64,000 nucleotides of DNA from Kutzneria sp. CA-103260 (GTDB lineage: Bacteria; Actinomycetota; Actinomycetes; Mycobacteriales; Pseudonocardiaceae). A program made the translations under genes and the position numbers. This document shows positions 46,943 through 56,857 of this stretch, one piece after another; position 1 is the stretch's first letter, and each line of letters opens with the position of its first letter. Location: positions 8,122,001 through 8,186,000 of the forward strand of contig NZ_CP073318.1 in NCBI RefSeq assembly GCF_018263855.1, written 5' to 3'. The notes beneath the pieces were generated by a model. It saw only the letters and a list, made by a program, of their open reading frames with translations, did not search any database and had not been told where the DNA came from.

Positions 46943-48405
46943 AGACGTCGTTGAACGCCTCTCGGCGGTCGCGGGAACTGGCCGAGGTCGCCGATGGCCT
47001 GGTCGTGGATGTGCTGGTCGTCGGCGGCGGTGTGACCGGCGCCGGGGCCGCCCTCGACGCCGCCTCGCGCGGGCTGTCGGTGTGCCTGGTCGAGGCCCAC
47101 GACCTGGCGTTCGGCACTTCCCGGTGGTCGAGCAAGCTGGTGCACGGCGGGCTGCGGTATCTGGCCCATGGCGAGGTCGGGCTGGCGTACGAGAGCGCCG
47201 TCGAGCGCGGCATCCTGATGACCCGCACCGCCCCACACCTCGTCCGGGCTTTGCCCCAACTCGTTGCCCTGCATGGAAAACAACGCGGCTCCCTGGTGAT
47301 GGCCGGCCTCCGCGCCGGCGACCTGCTCCGCCGCGCCGCCGGCACGCCCAGTCGTGTTCTACCTCCCCCACGCCGCATCTCCGCCGCGGAAACCCTCGCC
47401 CTGGCCCCAGGTCTGCGGTCTGACGGCTTGACCGGCGGGCTGCTTTCCTTCGACGGCCAGCTGATCGACGACGCCCGACTGGTCGTGGCCCTGGCCCGGA
47501 CCGCCGCCGGCTTCGGCGCGCGGATCCTCACCCGGGCCCGCGTCGTCGCCCTGGCCGGCGACGGCGCCCAGGTCCAGGACACCTTGACCGGCAACGAGTT
47601 CTCCGTCAAGGCCCGCCGCGTCGTCAACGCCACCGGCGTCTGGGCCGGCCAACTCGTCCCCTCGGTCCGCCTCCGCCCGTCCCGCGGCTCCCACCTCGTG
47701 CTGCGCGCCGACTCCGTGCGGATCGGCTCCACGTCCTTGACCGTGCCGATTCCCGGCTCGACCAACCGCTTCGTCCTGGTCCTCCCGCAGGCCGACGACC
47801 GCGTCTACGTCGGCCTCACCGACGAACCCGTCGACGAGCCAGTTCCCGATGTCCCCACCGTCCCCCAGTCCGATGTGGACTTCCTACTGGACGTCGCTTC
47901 CTCCGTGCTGCAACGACCTCTGACTTCCGCCGACGTGATCGGGTCCTACGCCGGCCTTCGCCCCTTGATCGAACAGGCCGGCTCCCGCAGCGCCGACCTC
48001 TCCCGCAGGCACGCCGTGCTGACCTCCCCCGAGGGCGTGATCACCGTCGTCGGCGGCAAGCTCACCACTTACCGCCGGATGGCCGCCGACGCCGTCGACG
48101 CCACCGGTCTGACCACAATCCCTTGCCGCACCAAGGACATCCCCCTCGTCGGCGCCACCCGCTCCCCTGTCGACGCCCCCGCCCGCCTCATCGCCAAGTA
48201 CGGCTCCGAGGCCCCGGCACTGGTGGCCCTCGATCGCCCCGCTCCCGTCTTCGGCGACCTCACCGAGGCCGAGGTGGCCTGGGCCTACGACCACGAAGGC
48301 GCCCTGGACGCCGACGACGTCCTGGACCGCCGCACCCGCATCGGTCTGGTCCCCGCCGACCGCGCACAGGCCCTCCCCCTCCTACCCCACCCCCTCTCCA
48401 CCTGA
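46939..48405 (+). CDS. glpD: Glycerol-3-phosphate dehydrogenase/oxidase
   Basis: GlpD oxidises glycerol-3-phosphate to dihydroxyacetone phosphate and passes electrons to the respiratory chain at the membrane surface. The 488-residue product has the FAD motif VDVLVVGGGVTGAGAALDAASRG (about 24-46), then SSKLVHGGLRYLAHGEVGL, a hallmark of the family, and the C-terminal VITVVGGKLTTYRRMA. It is slightly shorter than typical members (about 510-580), with a reduced C-terminal helical domain. The GTG overlaps the TetR stop. Its product is the AGPS-type precursor, which fits the divergent FAD oxidase. Confidence 0.9.
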   Translation: MKTSLNASRRSRELAEVADGLVVDVLVVGGGVTGAGAALDAASRGLSVCLVEAHDLAFGTSRWSSKLVHGGLRYLAHGEVGLAYESAVERGILMTRTAPHLVRALPQLVALHGKQRGSLVMAGLRAGDLLRRAAGTPSRVLPPPRRISAAETLALAPGLRSDGLTGGLLSFDGQLIDDARLVVALARTAAGFGARILTRARVVALAGDGAQVQDTLTGNEFSVKARRVVNATGVWAGQLVPSVRLRPSRGSHLVLRADSVRIGSTSLTVPIPGSTNRFVLVLPQADDRVYVGLTDEPVDEPVPDVPTVPQSDVDFLLDVASSVLQRPLTSADVIGSYAGLRPLIEQAGSRSADLSRRHAVLTSPEGVITVVGGKLTTYRRMAADAVDATGLTTIPCRTKDIPLVGATRSPVDAPARLIAKYGSEAPALVALDRPAPVFGDLTEAEVAWAYDHEGALDADDVLDRRTRIGLVPADRAQALPLLPHPLST

Positions 48406-48442
48406 GTGGCTCACTTGGCTTGCGCGGTCAACTGAGCCACTC
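48404..48442 (+). terminator. Hairpin at the end of glpD
   Basis: GAGTGGCTCACTTG (48404-48417) pairs with 48429-48442 at 13 of 14 positions. The stem begins within the stop codon. No U-tract follows, so it may be a factor-dependent or processing hairpin. Confidence 0.65.
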
Positions 48443-48528
48443 ACGCGTCTCCGTCGAAACACTCCAGCCTCGTCCTCCCCATCCACCCACTTCCGTCACA
48501 CCCCCTCCCTCTCCCACCGTTCCCCCTG

Positions 48529-48557
48529 TTGACGTTCTGTTGGGTTTTTGCAACACT
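48529..48557 (+). promoter_or_regulatory. Probable promoter of the XRE/ABC operon
   Basis: TTGACG (48529-48534) is followed after 17 bp by AACACT (48552-48557), a loose -10. Transcription would start about at the GTG at 48565, implying a leaderless message. The assignment is by eye. Confidence 0.45.
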
Positions 48558-48564
48558 TCGTTCT

Positions 48565-48834
48565 GTGAGTCCAGTCAGGCGCGGTAAAGAGCTGCCGATC
48601 CACAATCGGCTGCAGGTGCTGCGCGCGGAACGGGGGCTCACCAGGGCACAGCTGGCGGAGGCGGTCGAGGTGAACCCGCAGACGATCGGGGCGCTGGAGC
48701 GCGGCGACCACTACCCCAGCCTGGATCTGGCCTTCCGGATCTGCGAGGTGTTCTCGCTGCCGGTGGAAGCGGTGTTCAGCCGCACCCCGTTCCAACCGCT
48801 GTCCACCCAGGTCTATGGCAAGGGGGAGTCATGA
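48565..48834 (+). CDS. Small XRE-family regulator (YozG-like)
   Basis: The product (about 89 residues) is a single Cro/C1 helix-turn-helix: NRLQVLRAERGLTRAQLAEAVEVNPQTIGALERGDHYPSLDLAFRICEVFSLPVEAVFS. This compact group often precedes a DUF2178-like membrane protein and ABC genes in actinobacteria and firmicutes. I chose the GTG at 48565, close to the predicted transcription start; no ribosome site is seen. The TGA overlaps the next ATG (ATGA). It probably controls its own operon. Confidence 0.85.
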   Translation: MSPVRRGKELPIHNRLQVLRAERGLTRAQLAEAVEVNPQTIGALERGDHYPSLDLAFRICEVFSLPVEAVFSRTPFQPLSTQVYGKGES

Positions 48835-49352
48835 ACAGCTTCAAGGAGCGCTTTCACGCGCAACAGGAACGCAACATGGAGCAGTACGCCAACTGGCTGC
48901 CCGGCTGGCGCAACCGCCGCACGCGCCGCCGGGTGGTGATCGGCTGGCTGATCGCCGCGCTGGCCACGATCGGCCTGAGCACGGTGGCCGGCCACCCCGG
49001 CTCGGGCATCCTGTTGGTCTGGATGGCGTTGCTGCTGATCACGGTCCTGTTTCAGTTGCTGAACAAGGTGCTCACGAACAACGTCGGGGAGCGCTCGGCG
49101 CGACTGTTGGACGAACGTGAACTCGCGCTGCGCGGCCGCTCCAGCTACGTTGGTTTTCTTGTTGCCACGTGGAGCATGATTGTCGCCGCCGTGCTGTTCG
49201 CGGTGACGCCGATCGGCGGGCTGCCGCTTGCTCCGTTCGTGGTCCTGATGAGCCTCGCCATGCTAGCCAGCAACACCCCGAGCGCGCTGCTGGCGTGGCA
49301 GCTGCCGGACGACGAGCCGGACCCGATCGCCGAAGGAGAGCACCGTGGCTGA
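48831..49352 (+). CDS. Membrane protein, two to four segments
   Basis: The 173-residue protein has a basic N-terminus (NWLPGWRNRRTRRRVVIGW) and four hydrophobic stretches in two pairs, at about 35-52, 58-76, 105-123 and 128-150. DERELALRGRSSYVGFL lies between the pairs, a motif also seen in DUF2178-type membrane proteins. The ATG overlaps the XRE stop and AGGGGGAG lies upstream. The 3' end overlaps the ABC ATPase start by 8 bp. It may be an accessory subunit of the exporter; function unproven. Confidence 0.78.
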   Translation: MNSFKERFHAQQERNMEQYANWLPGWRNRRTRRRVVIGWLIAALATIGLSTVAGHPGSGILLVWMALLLITVLFQLLNKVLTNNVGERSARLLDERELALRGRSSYVGFLVATWSMIVAAVLFAVTPIGGLPLAPFVVLMSLAMLASNTPSALLAWQLPDDEPDPIAEGEHRG

Positions 49353-50256
49353 GGGAGTGCTGGAGATCGACCGGGTCTCCAAGCGCTACGGGAACGTGCG
49401 AGCCTTGCACCAGATGACCTTCGAGGTGCACGCGGGTGAGCTGTTCGGCTTCGTGGGCAGCAACGGCGCCGGCAAGACGACCACCATGCGCATCGCGCTC
49501 GGAGTGCTGGCCGCCGACTCCGGCGAGGTCCGCTTCGACGGCCAGCCGGTGGATCTGGCCACTCGTAGGCAAATCGGGTACATGCCGGAGGAACGCGGCC
49601 TGTACCCGAAGATGAAGGTGCGCGAGCAACTCGTCTATCTGGCCCAGCTGCACGGCATGTCCACCGCGGACGCGCGCCGGGCCACGGACGCCTGGGTGAA
49701 CCGGCTCGGGCTCAGCGCCCGCCGCGACGACGAGGTGCAGAAGCTGAGCCTGGGCAACCAGCAGCGGGTGCAGCTGGCCGCGGCGCTGGTGCACGATCCG
49801 GTGGCGCTGGTGCTGGACGAGCCGTTCTCGGGCCTGGACCCGGTGGCCGTGGACGTGATGAGCGAGGTGCTGCGCGAGCAGGCCGCCCGCGGTGTGCCGG
49901 TGGTGTTCTCCAGCCACCAGCTGGAACTGGTGGAGCGGCTGTGCGACCGGGTCGGCATCGTCCGAAGTGGACAGATGGTGGCCAGCGGCGGCGTGACCGA
50001 ACTGCGCGAGAGCGGGCCGGTGCGGCTGGTGGTGGACACACCCGAGTCCGACGGGGAGTGGGCGACCGGGCTGACCGGAGTCCGCGTGGTCGCCATCGAC
50101 GGCGGGCGGGTCACCGTCGAACTCGGTGAGGACGGCGACGACCAGCAGGTGCTGGCCGCAGCCCTGAAGTCCGGTCCGGTCCGGGAGTTCACCAGGCTGC
50201 GGCCGAGCCTGACCGAGCTGTTCCGCAACGTCGTGACCGAACAGGGGGCATCGTGA
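49345..50256 (+). CDS. ABC transporter ATP-binding protein (NatA-like)
   Basis: The 303-residue ATPase has Walker A GSNGAGKTT (about 39-47), signature LSLGNQQRV near 134, Walker B ALVLDEPFSGLDP near 153-165, and the switch His in FSSHQLELVERL. A C-terminal extension of about 90 residues (VRLVVDTPESDGEW...) is typical of NatA/CcmA-like exporters. The GTG at 49345 follows AAGGAGAG. It overlaps the permease gene as GTGA. The substrate is unknown; sodium or a lipid/peptide are known for relatives. Confidence 0.92.
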   Translation: MAEGVLEIDRVSKRYGNVRALHQMTFEVHAGELFGFVGSNGAGKTTTMRIALGVLAADSGEVRFDGQPVDLATRRQIGYMPEERGLYPKMKVREQLVYLAQLHGMSTADARRATDAWVNRLGLSARRDDEVQKLSLGNQQRVQLAAALVHDPVALVLDEPFSGLDPVAVDVMSEVLREQAARGVPVVFSSHQLELVERLCDRVGIVRSGQMVASGGVTELRESGPVRLVVDTPESDGEWATGLTGVRVVAIDGGRVTVELGEDGDDQQVLAAALKSGPVREFTRLRPSLTELFRNVVTEQGAS

Positions 50257-51431
50257 CCACCACGCACGCGATCGGCCTGGTCGCGGGCCGCGAGTTCACC
50301 ACCCGGCTGCGCAGCAGGTCCTTTGTGGTCAGCACGGTGCTGATCCTGGCCGTGCTCGCCGCCTATGTGGTGCTGTTCACCTTCATCGGCAAGGAGAGCG
50401 CCGCCAAGATCGGGCTGACCGGGCAGGCCACCGCCATGTCCCAGCCGCTGGCCGCCGCGGCGGCCCAGCTCGGCAAGCAGGTGCAGATCAGCACCGTTGA
50501 CAACGAGGACGACGGCAAGCAGCAGGTCCACGACGGCAAGCTGGACGTGCTGGTCGAGGGGCCGCTGGGCTCGCCGACCGCGTTCGTGAAGTCCAGTTTG
50601 GACCCGGCGCTGAAGAGCGCGCTGGATCAGTTGGTGCGGGCCCAGGCGATCCAGGGCCTGATCGCCCAGTCCCAGCTGCCGCCGGCCACGGTGAGCGCGG
50701 CGCAGAACGCCAAGGTGATCGTGACGCCGCTGGAGCAGCAGGATCCCGAGCAGGGGTCGCGGATCGCGCTGTCGCTGGTGACCGGCGTGGTGCTGATGAT
50801 CTCCATCATGGCCTTCGGCACGGCCGTGGCCCAGGGCGTGGTCGAGGAGAAGTCCAGCCGGGTGGTGGAGATCCTGCTGGCCACGATCCGGCCGTGGCAG
50901 CTGCTGGCCGGCAAGATCCTCGGCATCGGCGTGGTCGGCCTGATCCAGGTGGCGATCATCGCCGCGGCCGGTCTGACGCTGGCCAACACCAGCGGCGTGT
51001 ACACGCTGCCCACGGTGGCCGTCGGCACCATTCTCGGCGCGCTCGGCTGGTACGTCCTGGGCTTCTTCCTGTACGCCGCGCTGCTGGCCGCCGCCGGCTC
51101 GCTGGTGTCGCGGCAGGAGGAGCTCCAGTCGGCGATCACGCCGATCTCCATCCTGCCGACGCTGGCCTTCGTGGTCGGCGTGAACCTGCTGATTCCCAAT
51201 CCCACCAACACGATCAGTACCGTGCTGTCACTGTTCCCACTGTTCACGCCGACCCTGATGCCGGCTCGTATCGCGCTCGGCGTGGCCCCGACGTGGCAGG
51301 TCGTGCTGGCGGTGGTGCTGATGATCGCGGCGATCGTCGCGGTGACCTGGCTGGCCGGACGGATCTACCGCAACGCGGTTTTGCAGACCGGCGGCCGGGT
51401 GCGGGTGCTGGACGCGCTCAGGACGTCCTGA
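50253..51431 (+). CDS. ABC-2 type permease (NatB-like)
   Basis: The 392-residue membrane subunit has the ABC-2 layout. One N-terminal segment (FVVSTVLILAVLAAYVVLFTFIG) is followed by an extracytoplasmic domain of about 130 residues and a cluster of five C-terminal segments. VVEEKSSRVVEILLATIRPWQLLAGKILGIGVVGLIQ is the coupling-helix motif of NatB-type permeases. It pairs with the preceding ATPase. The last 14 bp overlap the convergent photolyase gene. Confidence 0.9.
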   Translation: MTTTHAIGLVAGREFTTRLRSRSFVVSTVLILAVLAAYVVLFTFIGKESAAKIGLTGQATAMSQPLAAAAAQLGKQVQISTVDNEDDGKQQVHDGKLDVLVEGPLGSPTAFVKSSLDPALKSALDQLVRAQAIQGLIAQSQLPPATVSAAQNAKVIVTPLEQQDPEQGSRIALSLVTGVVLMISIMAFGTAVAQGVVEEKSSRVVEILLATIRPWQLLAGKILGIGVVGLIQVAIIAAAGLTLANTSGVYTLPTVAVGTILGALGWYVLGFFLYAALLAAAGSLVSRQEELQSAITPISILPTLAFVVGVNLLIPNPTNTISTVLSLFPLFTPTLMPARIALGVAPTWQVVLAVVLMIAAIVAVTWLAGRIYRNAVLQTGGRVRVLDALRTS

Positions 51432-52737
51432 CCGCCTCGTACCGGTCCAGCGACACCCGGCGCTCGTGGTTGTGGTCGACCATGGGCGCCGGGTAGTCCG
51501 CGGGCAGCTTGCCTAGCTTGTGCACGGTTTTCCCCGGCACGCCACGCAGTTCCGGCACGTACTTGCGCACGTAGTCGCCGTTCGGGTCGAACTTCTCGCC
51601 CTGGGTGGTCGGGTTGAAGATCCGGAAGTACGGGGCCGCGTCGGTGCCGCAGCCGGCCACCCACTGCCAGTTGTGCTGGTTGGACGCCAGGTCACCGTCG
51701 ATCAAGTGCCGCATGAAGTGCCGGGCGCCCCACCACCACGGCAGGTGCAGGTCCTTCACCAGGAAGCTGGCCACGATCATGCGGACCCGGTTGTGCATCC
51801 AGTTCTCGGCCAGCAGCTGCCGCATGCCGGCGTCCACCACCGGATAGCCGGTGCGGCCCTCGCACCAGGCCTCGAACCGTTGCCGCGCGGCTTTTCCGGT
51901 GTCGTGCTCGAACTTGTCGAACTTGCGGTCGTAGTTCTCCCGGGCCGTGTTGGGCCGGTGCCAGAGCACGTCGGCGTAGAACTCCCGCCAGGCCAGCTCG
52001 GAGCGGAACGTCTCGTGGCCGGGCTTCAAGTCGGCCAGCAGGGTCCGTGGATGCACGCAGCCCCAACGCAGATACGCCGCCAGCATGCTGGTTCCGTTGC
52101 GGTCCGGGCGATCCCGGCCGGTGTCGTAGTCGGCCAGGGCCCCGTCGCGGAAGTCCTGCCACGCCTCCAGCGCCGCTTGCTCCCCCGCCGGCAACTCCGA
52201 CTTGCCGGCGGGAATCTTCTCGCCACCCTTGAGCTTCATCCACTGCGCACTGTCCACATCGGACTTCGCTGGCTGGCGCCAACCATGGTCGAGCCAGGCC
52301 CGCCGGAACGGGGTGAACACCCGGTAGGGCTCGCCGTCAGACTTGCGGACGCGTCCCGGCGTCACCGCGTACGGCGATCCGGTGCGGACGAAGTCGATGT
52401 CCCCCAAGGCCTTGCGCACCTGCTCGTCCCGCTCCCGACCGTACGGCCCGGTGTCGGCCGACACGTGCACGCCGCCCGCGCCGATCTTGGCCGCAAGCTC
52501 CGGCACCACTCGTACCGGGTCGCCGTGCACCACGTGCAGTCGGCCGCTGAGATCGCGGTCCAGGGCACGCAGGCAGTCGTAGAGGAAACGCCGCCGCGGC
52601 TCCCCCGCCGGCTTGAGCAGCCGATCGTCCAACACGAACAGTGGCAACACCTCGCCGCCGTCGGCGGCGGCCAACAGCGCCGGGTGATCCCCCACGCGCA
52701 GGTCGCGGCGGAACCACATGATCGCAGGCGGGGTCAT
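51418..52737 (-). CDS. phr: Deoxyribodipyrimidine photolyase
   Basis: Photolyase repairs UV-made cyclobutane pyrimidine dimers with light, FADH- and an antenna. The 439-residue protein has the N-terminal antenna domain (IMWFRRDLRVGDHPAL) and the C-terminal FAD domain with TSMLAAYLRWGCVHPRTL, SELAWREFYADVL, GRTGYPVVDAGMRQL, WMHNRVRMIVASFLVKDL and DGDLASNQHNWQWVAGCGTDAAPYFRIFNP. These are the class I CPD photolyase FAD and DNA contacts. The ATG at 52737 is divergent from a small membrane protein gene. Confidence 0.94.
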   Translation of the reverse strand: MTPPAIMWFRRDLRVGDHPALLAAADGGEVLPLFVLDDRLLKPAGEPRRRFLYDCLRALDRDLSGRLHVVHGDPVRVVPELAAKIGAGGVHVSADTGPYGRERDEQVRKALGDIDFVRTGSPYAVTPGRVRKSDGEPYRVFTPFRRAWLDHGWRQPAKSDVDSAQWMKLKGGEKIPAGKSELPAGEQAALEAWQDFRDGALADYDTGRDRPDRNGTSMLAAYLRWGCVHPRTLLADLKPGHETFRSELAWREFYADVLWHRPNTARENYDRKFDKFEHDTGKAARQRFEAWCEGRTGYPVVDAGMRQLLAENWMHNRVRMIVASFLVKDLHLPWWWGARHFMRHLIDGDLASNQHNWQWVAGCGTDAAPYFRIFNPTTQGEKFDPNGDYVRKYVPELRGVPGKTVHKLGKLPADYPAPMVDHNHERRVSLDRYEAVRTS

Positions 52738-52787
52738 GCCCTACGACGCTACGGTGATGGCGTCACAGTCGCACAGCGGGGAGGGTC

Positions 52788-53225
52788 ATGGGCGACCGGC
52801 GCACGGTGTACACACACTCCACCGCGGGCCTACTGTTCGGCCTGTTCGGCGGCGTGGTCAGCGCCTTCTTCACGTACTTCGTCACCATCACGGCCAGCGG
52901 GGCGTTCGTGCTCGACCCCGGGGCCGCACTGACCGCCCTCACCCGGATCGGCGATGTCGCACCGGTGCGTTGGCCGGTGGTCGCGCTCGACCCGTTCCTG
53001 CCGGTGCTGGAGTTGATGGTCGCGATCCTGTGCAGCCTGTCCGCCGCCAGGCACGTCGGCGTCTCCCTGATCAGCCGCCCCCGCCTGCTCTGGATCGTCC
53101 TGTTCGGCCTGGCGCTGGCCCTGGGCGTGCTGACCACCGGCACCGTCGCCCAACAGGCCCACTGGACCGGCCTGGCCATCACCCTCCTGGCCCTGTCCCT
53201 CCCCCACCACACCGACCCCCGCTAG
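52788..53225 (+). CDS. Small membrane protein
   Basis: The 145-residue protein has four hydrophobic segments (about 10-35, 65-85, 96-115 and 120-138) and little else that is recognisable. VAPVRWPVVALDPFLPVLELMVAIL lies between the first and second. The ATG at 52788 follows GGGGAGGG, a strong site. It is divergent from the photolyase gene by 50 bp and convergent with citrate synthase. No family assigned. Confidence 0.72.
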   Translation: MGDRRTVYTHSTAGLLFGLFGGVVSAFFTYFVTITASGAFVLDPGAALTALTRIGDVAPVRWPVVALDPFLPVLELMVAILCSLSAARHVGVSLISRPRLLWIVLFGLALALGVLTTGTVAQQAHWTGLAITLLALSLPHHTDPR

Positions 53226-53243
53226 TCAACCCCCCGACGTCAG

Positions 53244-53286
53244 GAAAGGACCATTCCTGACGTTCAACGTCAGGAATGGTCCTTTC
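53244..53286. terminator. Perfect 21-bp hairpin between convergent genes
   Basis: Positions 53244-53264 are perfectly complementary to 53266-53286 around a single central base; the arms begin GAAAGGACCATTCC. It lies between the membrane-protein stop and the citrate synthase stop and probably ends both transcripts. A hairpin of like plan lies at 56164-56216. Confidence 0.8.
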
Positions 53287-53317
53287 ACCCAGGTCCGTGA
53301 CCGGTTCAGCGATCGAT

Positions 53318-54631
<1,314 letters not shown>

Positions 54632-55123
54632 CATCAAAATCCCTCTCACGCTCAGACGGGGCAGCCGCTGGGCTCACAGCGAAGGTGTCGAGCGAGCGCA
54701 CGGAACCGGGGTGACCGCACCGCAGCACCGCCCCGTTGGGGTCCTGTCACCCGCCACGCTAGTAGTCCACGGGCCCGCCGCACAGCGCGGCGGGCGTGCT
54801 GCTGCGTGCGATGGGACAGGTATCACACGATGTCCGAACCCCTCCGGGTCACGATAAGGACACATCGACGCCGGCACCGTGGCGCGGGACACGCCGGACC
54901 CGGTCCCGGCCGCCGACCGCACCCGGGACGGTTTCCGCCGTACGGACCAGCCGGCTGCGCCGCCAGGGTGGTCACGCACACCGCCCGTGGGGGTTACCGA
55001 CACGTCCCGTGACGGCAGCTCGACACATTCGTGTCGCCACGAGCCGTTGTCCCCAGGTTAATTTTGTTCCAGCGGCCGCGTTTCTTCGAAATCAATTTCT
55101 GCACACGAGGCGGAGGTTTCGGG
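54632..55123. other. Upstream region of citrate synthase
   Basis: These 492 bp hold the gltA promoter region and no convincing gene. A hairpin with 9-bp arms GCCCGCCGC (54773-54781) and GCGGCGGGC (54787-54795) is the only strong structure. The end (about 55050-55110) is noticeably AT-richer and leads to the micropeptide start. Confidence 0.5.
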
Positions 55124-55195
55124 ATGATCGTGCTCGGCTTGGGCGTGGGCGTTTCCCTCGGCACGTGGTGGTGGCACTGTCACCACTGCTGGTGA
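55124..55195 (+). CDS. Possible Trp/His/Cys-rich micropeptide
   Basis: A 23-codon frame begins with ATG at 55124, 7 nt after an excellent GGAGG site, and encodes a hydrophobic helix-like start (MIVLGLGVGVSLGT) ending WWWHCHHCW. The last 16 bp are antisense to the end of the PfkB gene. Three tryptophans, three histidines and two cysteines in nine residues would be expected to bind metal or flavin if made. Coding is unproven; the case rests on the ribosome site and composition. Confidence 0.35.
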   Translation: MIVLGLGVGVSLGTWWWHCHHCW

Positions 55196-56112
55196 CTCAA
55201 TTCCGCGCTGCGTGGCGGTTCGGCCCCGGCGCGTGAAACGGTGATCGCGGCGGCGGCTCCGGCGAAGGCCAGGGCCGCCCGCCACTCCTGGTCGGTCAGC
55301 GACCTGACCGCGTCCTTCGACAGTTTGCCGTGACGGTGCAGCCACGCCAGCAGCGCGCCCTGCACCGTGTCGCCCGCGCCGATCGTGTCCACCACGTCGA
55401 CGCGGACCGGCGGCACCTCGACGAGCTGGCCGGCGCCCGACAGCACGGCCAGCCCGTCGCCGCCGCGCGTGATCACCACCGCGGCCGGCCCGATCTGTTG
55501 CCACTGGCGGATTTCGTCCATCGCGTCGGCGTCGCCGGCCAGCCACTGGGCGTCCTCGATGGACACCTTGAGCAGGCCGACGTCGGGCAGCCAGGACCGG
55601 AACCGGGCCCGGTAGGCGTCGGCGTCCGGGATGAGCACCGGGCGGACGTTCGGGTCCAGCGCGGTGAGCCGGCCGTTCGCGGATTCCCGGCGCAGCAAGG
55701 ATTCGTATACCGAGGCGCCCGGCTCCAGCACCATCGACAGCGTGCCGAAGGAGACCGCCTGCGCGGCCGCCGGCAGCGGGCCCGGATCGGTGACCAGGCG
55801 GTCGGCGGTGCCCTCGACGTAGAAGCCGTAGCGGGCCGAGCCGTCCGGCGCGAGGCCGACGACGGCCAGCGTGGTCGGCTCGGGGCCGCGCTGCACCAGG
55901 CTCACATCGACCTGGGCGTCCTTGAGCCGGGCGACCAGCGCGTCGCCGAAGGCGTCGGTGGAGACTCGGGACAGGAAGGCCGTCGGCGCGTCCAGCCGGC
56001 CGGCCGCGATCGCCACGTTGTACGGGCCGCCGCCGAGCTGCGGCAGCAGTGCACCGCCCGTCGTCGGAACCAGGTCGACCAGCGCCTCACCAGCGACGAC
56101 GATCACGCGCAC
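55180..56112 (-). CDS. PfkB-family carbohydrate kinase (fructokinase-like)
   Basis: The 310-residue kinase has the PfkB signatures: LGGGPYNVAIAAGRL near 26-40 and VVDTIGAGDTVQGALLAWL near 240 with the catalytic Asp in GAGD. Further family features are GEALVDLVP at the start and VVITRGGDGLAVL. Substrate is probably a sugar such as fructose or a related ketose; specificity cannot be set from sequence. It starts with ATG or GTG near 56112 with a weak ribosome site and is a single-gene unit below a terminator hairpin. Confidence 0.88.
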   Translation of the reverse strand: MRVIVVAGEALVDLVPTTGGALLPQLGGGPYNVAIAAGRLDAPTAFLSRVSTDAFGDALVARLKDAQVDVSLVQRGPEPTTLAVVGLAPDGSARYGFYVEGTADRLVTDPGPLPAAAQAVSFGTLSMVLEPGASVYESLLRRESANGRLTALDPNVRPVLIPDADAYRARFRSWLPDVGLLKVSIEDAQWLAGDADAMDEIRQWQQIGPAAVVITRGGDGLAVLSGAGQLVEVPPVRVDVVDTIGAGDTVQGALLAWLHRHGKLSKDAVRSLTDQEWRAALAFAGAAAAITVSRAGAEPPRSAELSHQQW

Positions 56113-56163
56113 CCCTTTGTCAACGTTGTCACAAACGGGCCCATGCTAGGCGGCCGAGCCGGT

Positions 56164-56216
56164 GCTGGGAAGGGGGCTTTCCCTGCGTTGAATGCGTGGA
56201 AAGCCCCCTTCCCGGC
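56164..56216. terminator. Long hairpin downstream of the TetR gene
   Basis: GGGAAGGGGGCTTTCC (56167-56182) is perfectly complementary to 56198-56213, extended at both ends with one mismatch. It starts 8 bp past the TetR stop on the leftward strand. The central CGTT-AA loop recalls the hairpin at 53244-53286. Confidence 0.78.
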
Positions 56217-56223
56217 ATCGGGG

Positions 56224-56829
56224 TCAGGCGTGCGGGGCCAGGGCGCCGAGCAGGAACTCGGACAGCGCCTGGAAGGCCTCGGCGTCGGAGAGACCCGTCC
56301 GCTTGGCGATCACGCCGAGGTGGATGTGCTCGATGGTCAGGCCGACCATCTCCGACACCAGCGCGGCGTGCACGTCCCGGAACGCGCCCTGCTTCACACC
56401 CTCGGCGATGAGCGAGCGGATGCGGGCGGCGGCGGCGCGGGCGTTGAGCTCGTAGACGGCCCGGGCCGGCGGGAAGGCTGCGATGTCGCCGATGAACTCC
56501 CGGCCGGCCGGCCGCAGCTCGTCACCGGCGGCCGAGAGGTACTCGCCGATGCGGGCCCGCACATCCTCGACCTCGGCGATACGGGCCTCGATGCGGGACG
56601 TCGCCTTCCTGAAGAAGTGGCTGACCACCAGTACGGACAGCTGTTCCTTGCTCGGCGCCAGCGCGTACAGGGTGGACTTGGAGCAGCGCATGCGGGCGGC
56701 CAGGTCGTCCAGTGTGAACGCGCCGAAGCCCTCGGCCAGGAACAGCTGCTCCAGCCGATTGAGCAGATCGGACTGGCGCGCGGTGAGCGTGCGGCGGCTC
56801 GGCCGCGCGCTGACTTCGGACCTGGTCAT
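56224..56829 (-). CDS. TetR family regulator of acyl-CoA dehydrogenase
   Basis: The 201-residue protein has a TetR head: DLLNRLEQLFLAEGFGAFTLDDLAARMRCSKSTLYALAPSKEQLSVLVV at about 21-69. The C-terminal domain resembles the TetR_C_8/FadR-like group. I start at the ATG at 56829; an upstream in-frame start would run through the operator. It is divergent from the acyl-CoA dehydrogenase gene, with two dyads between them, so it most likely represses that gene and itself in response to an acyl-CoA or fatty acid. Confidence 0.88.
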   Translation of the reverse strand: MTRSEVSARPSRRTLTARQSDLLNRLEQLFLAEGFGAFTLDDLAARMRCSKSTLYALAPSKEQLSVLVVSHFFRKATSRIEARIAEVEDVRARIGEYLSAAGDELRPAGREFIGDIAAFPPARAVYELNARAAAARIRSLIAEGVKQGAFRDVHAALVSEMVGLTIEHIHLGVIAKRTGLSDAEAFQALSEFLLGALAPHA

Positions 56830-56857
56830 GTGTGGAGACTGCCACAAACTCTCCAGT

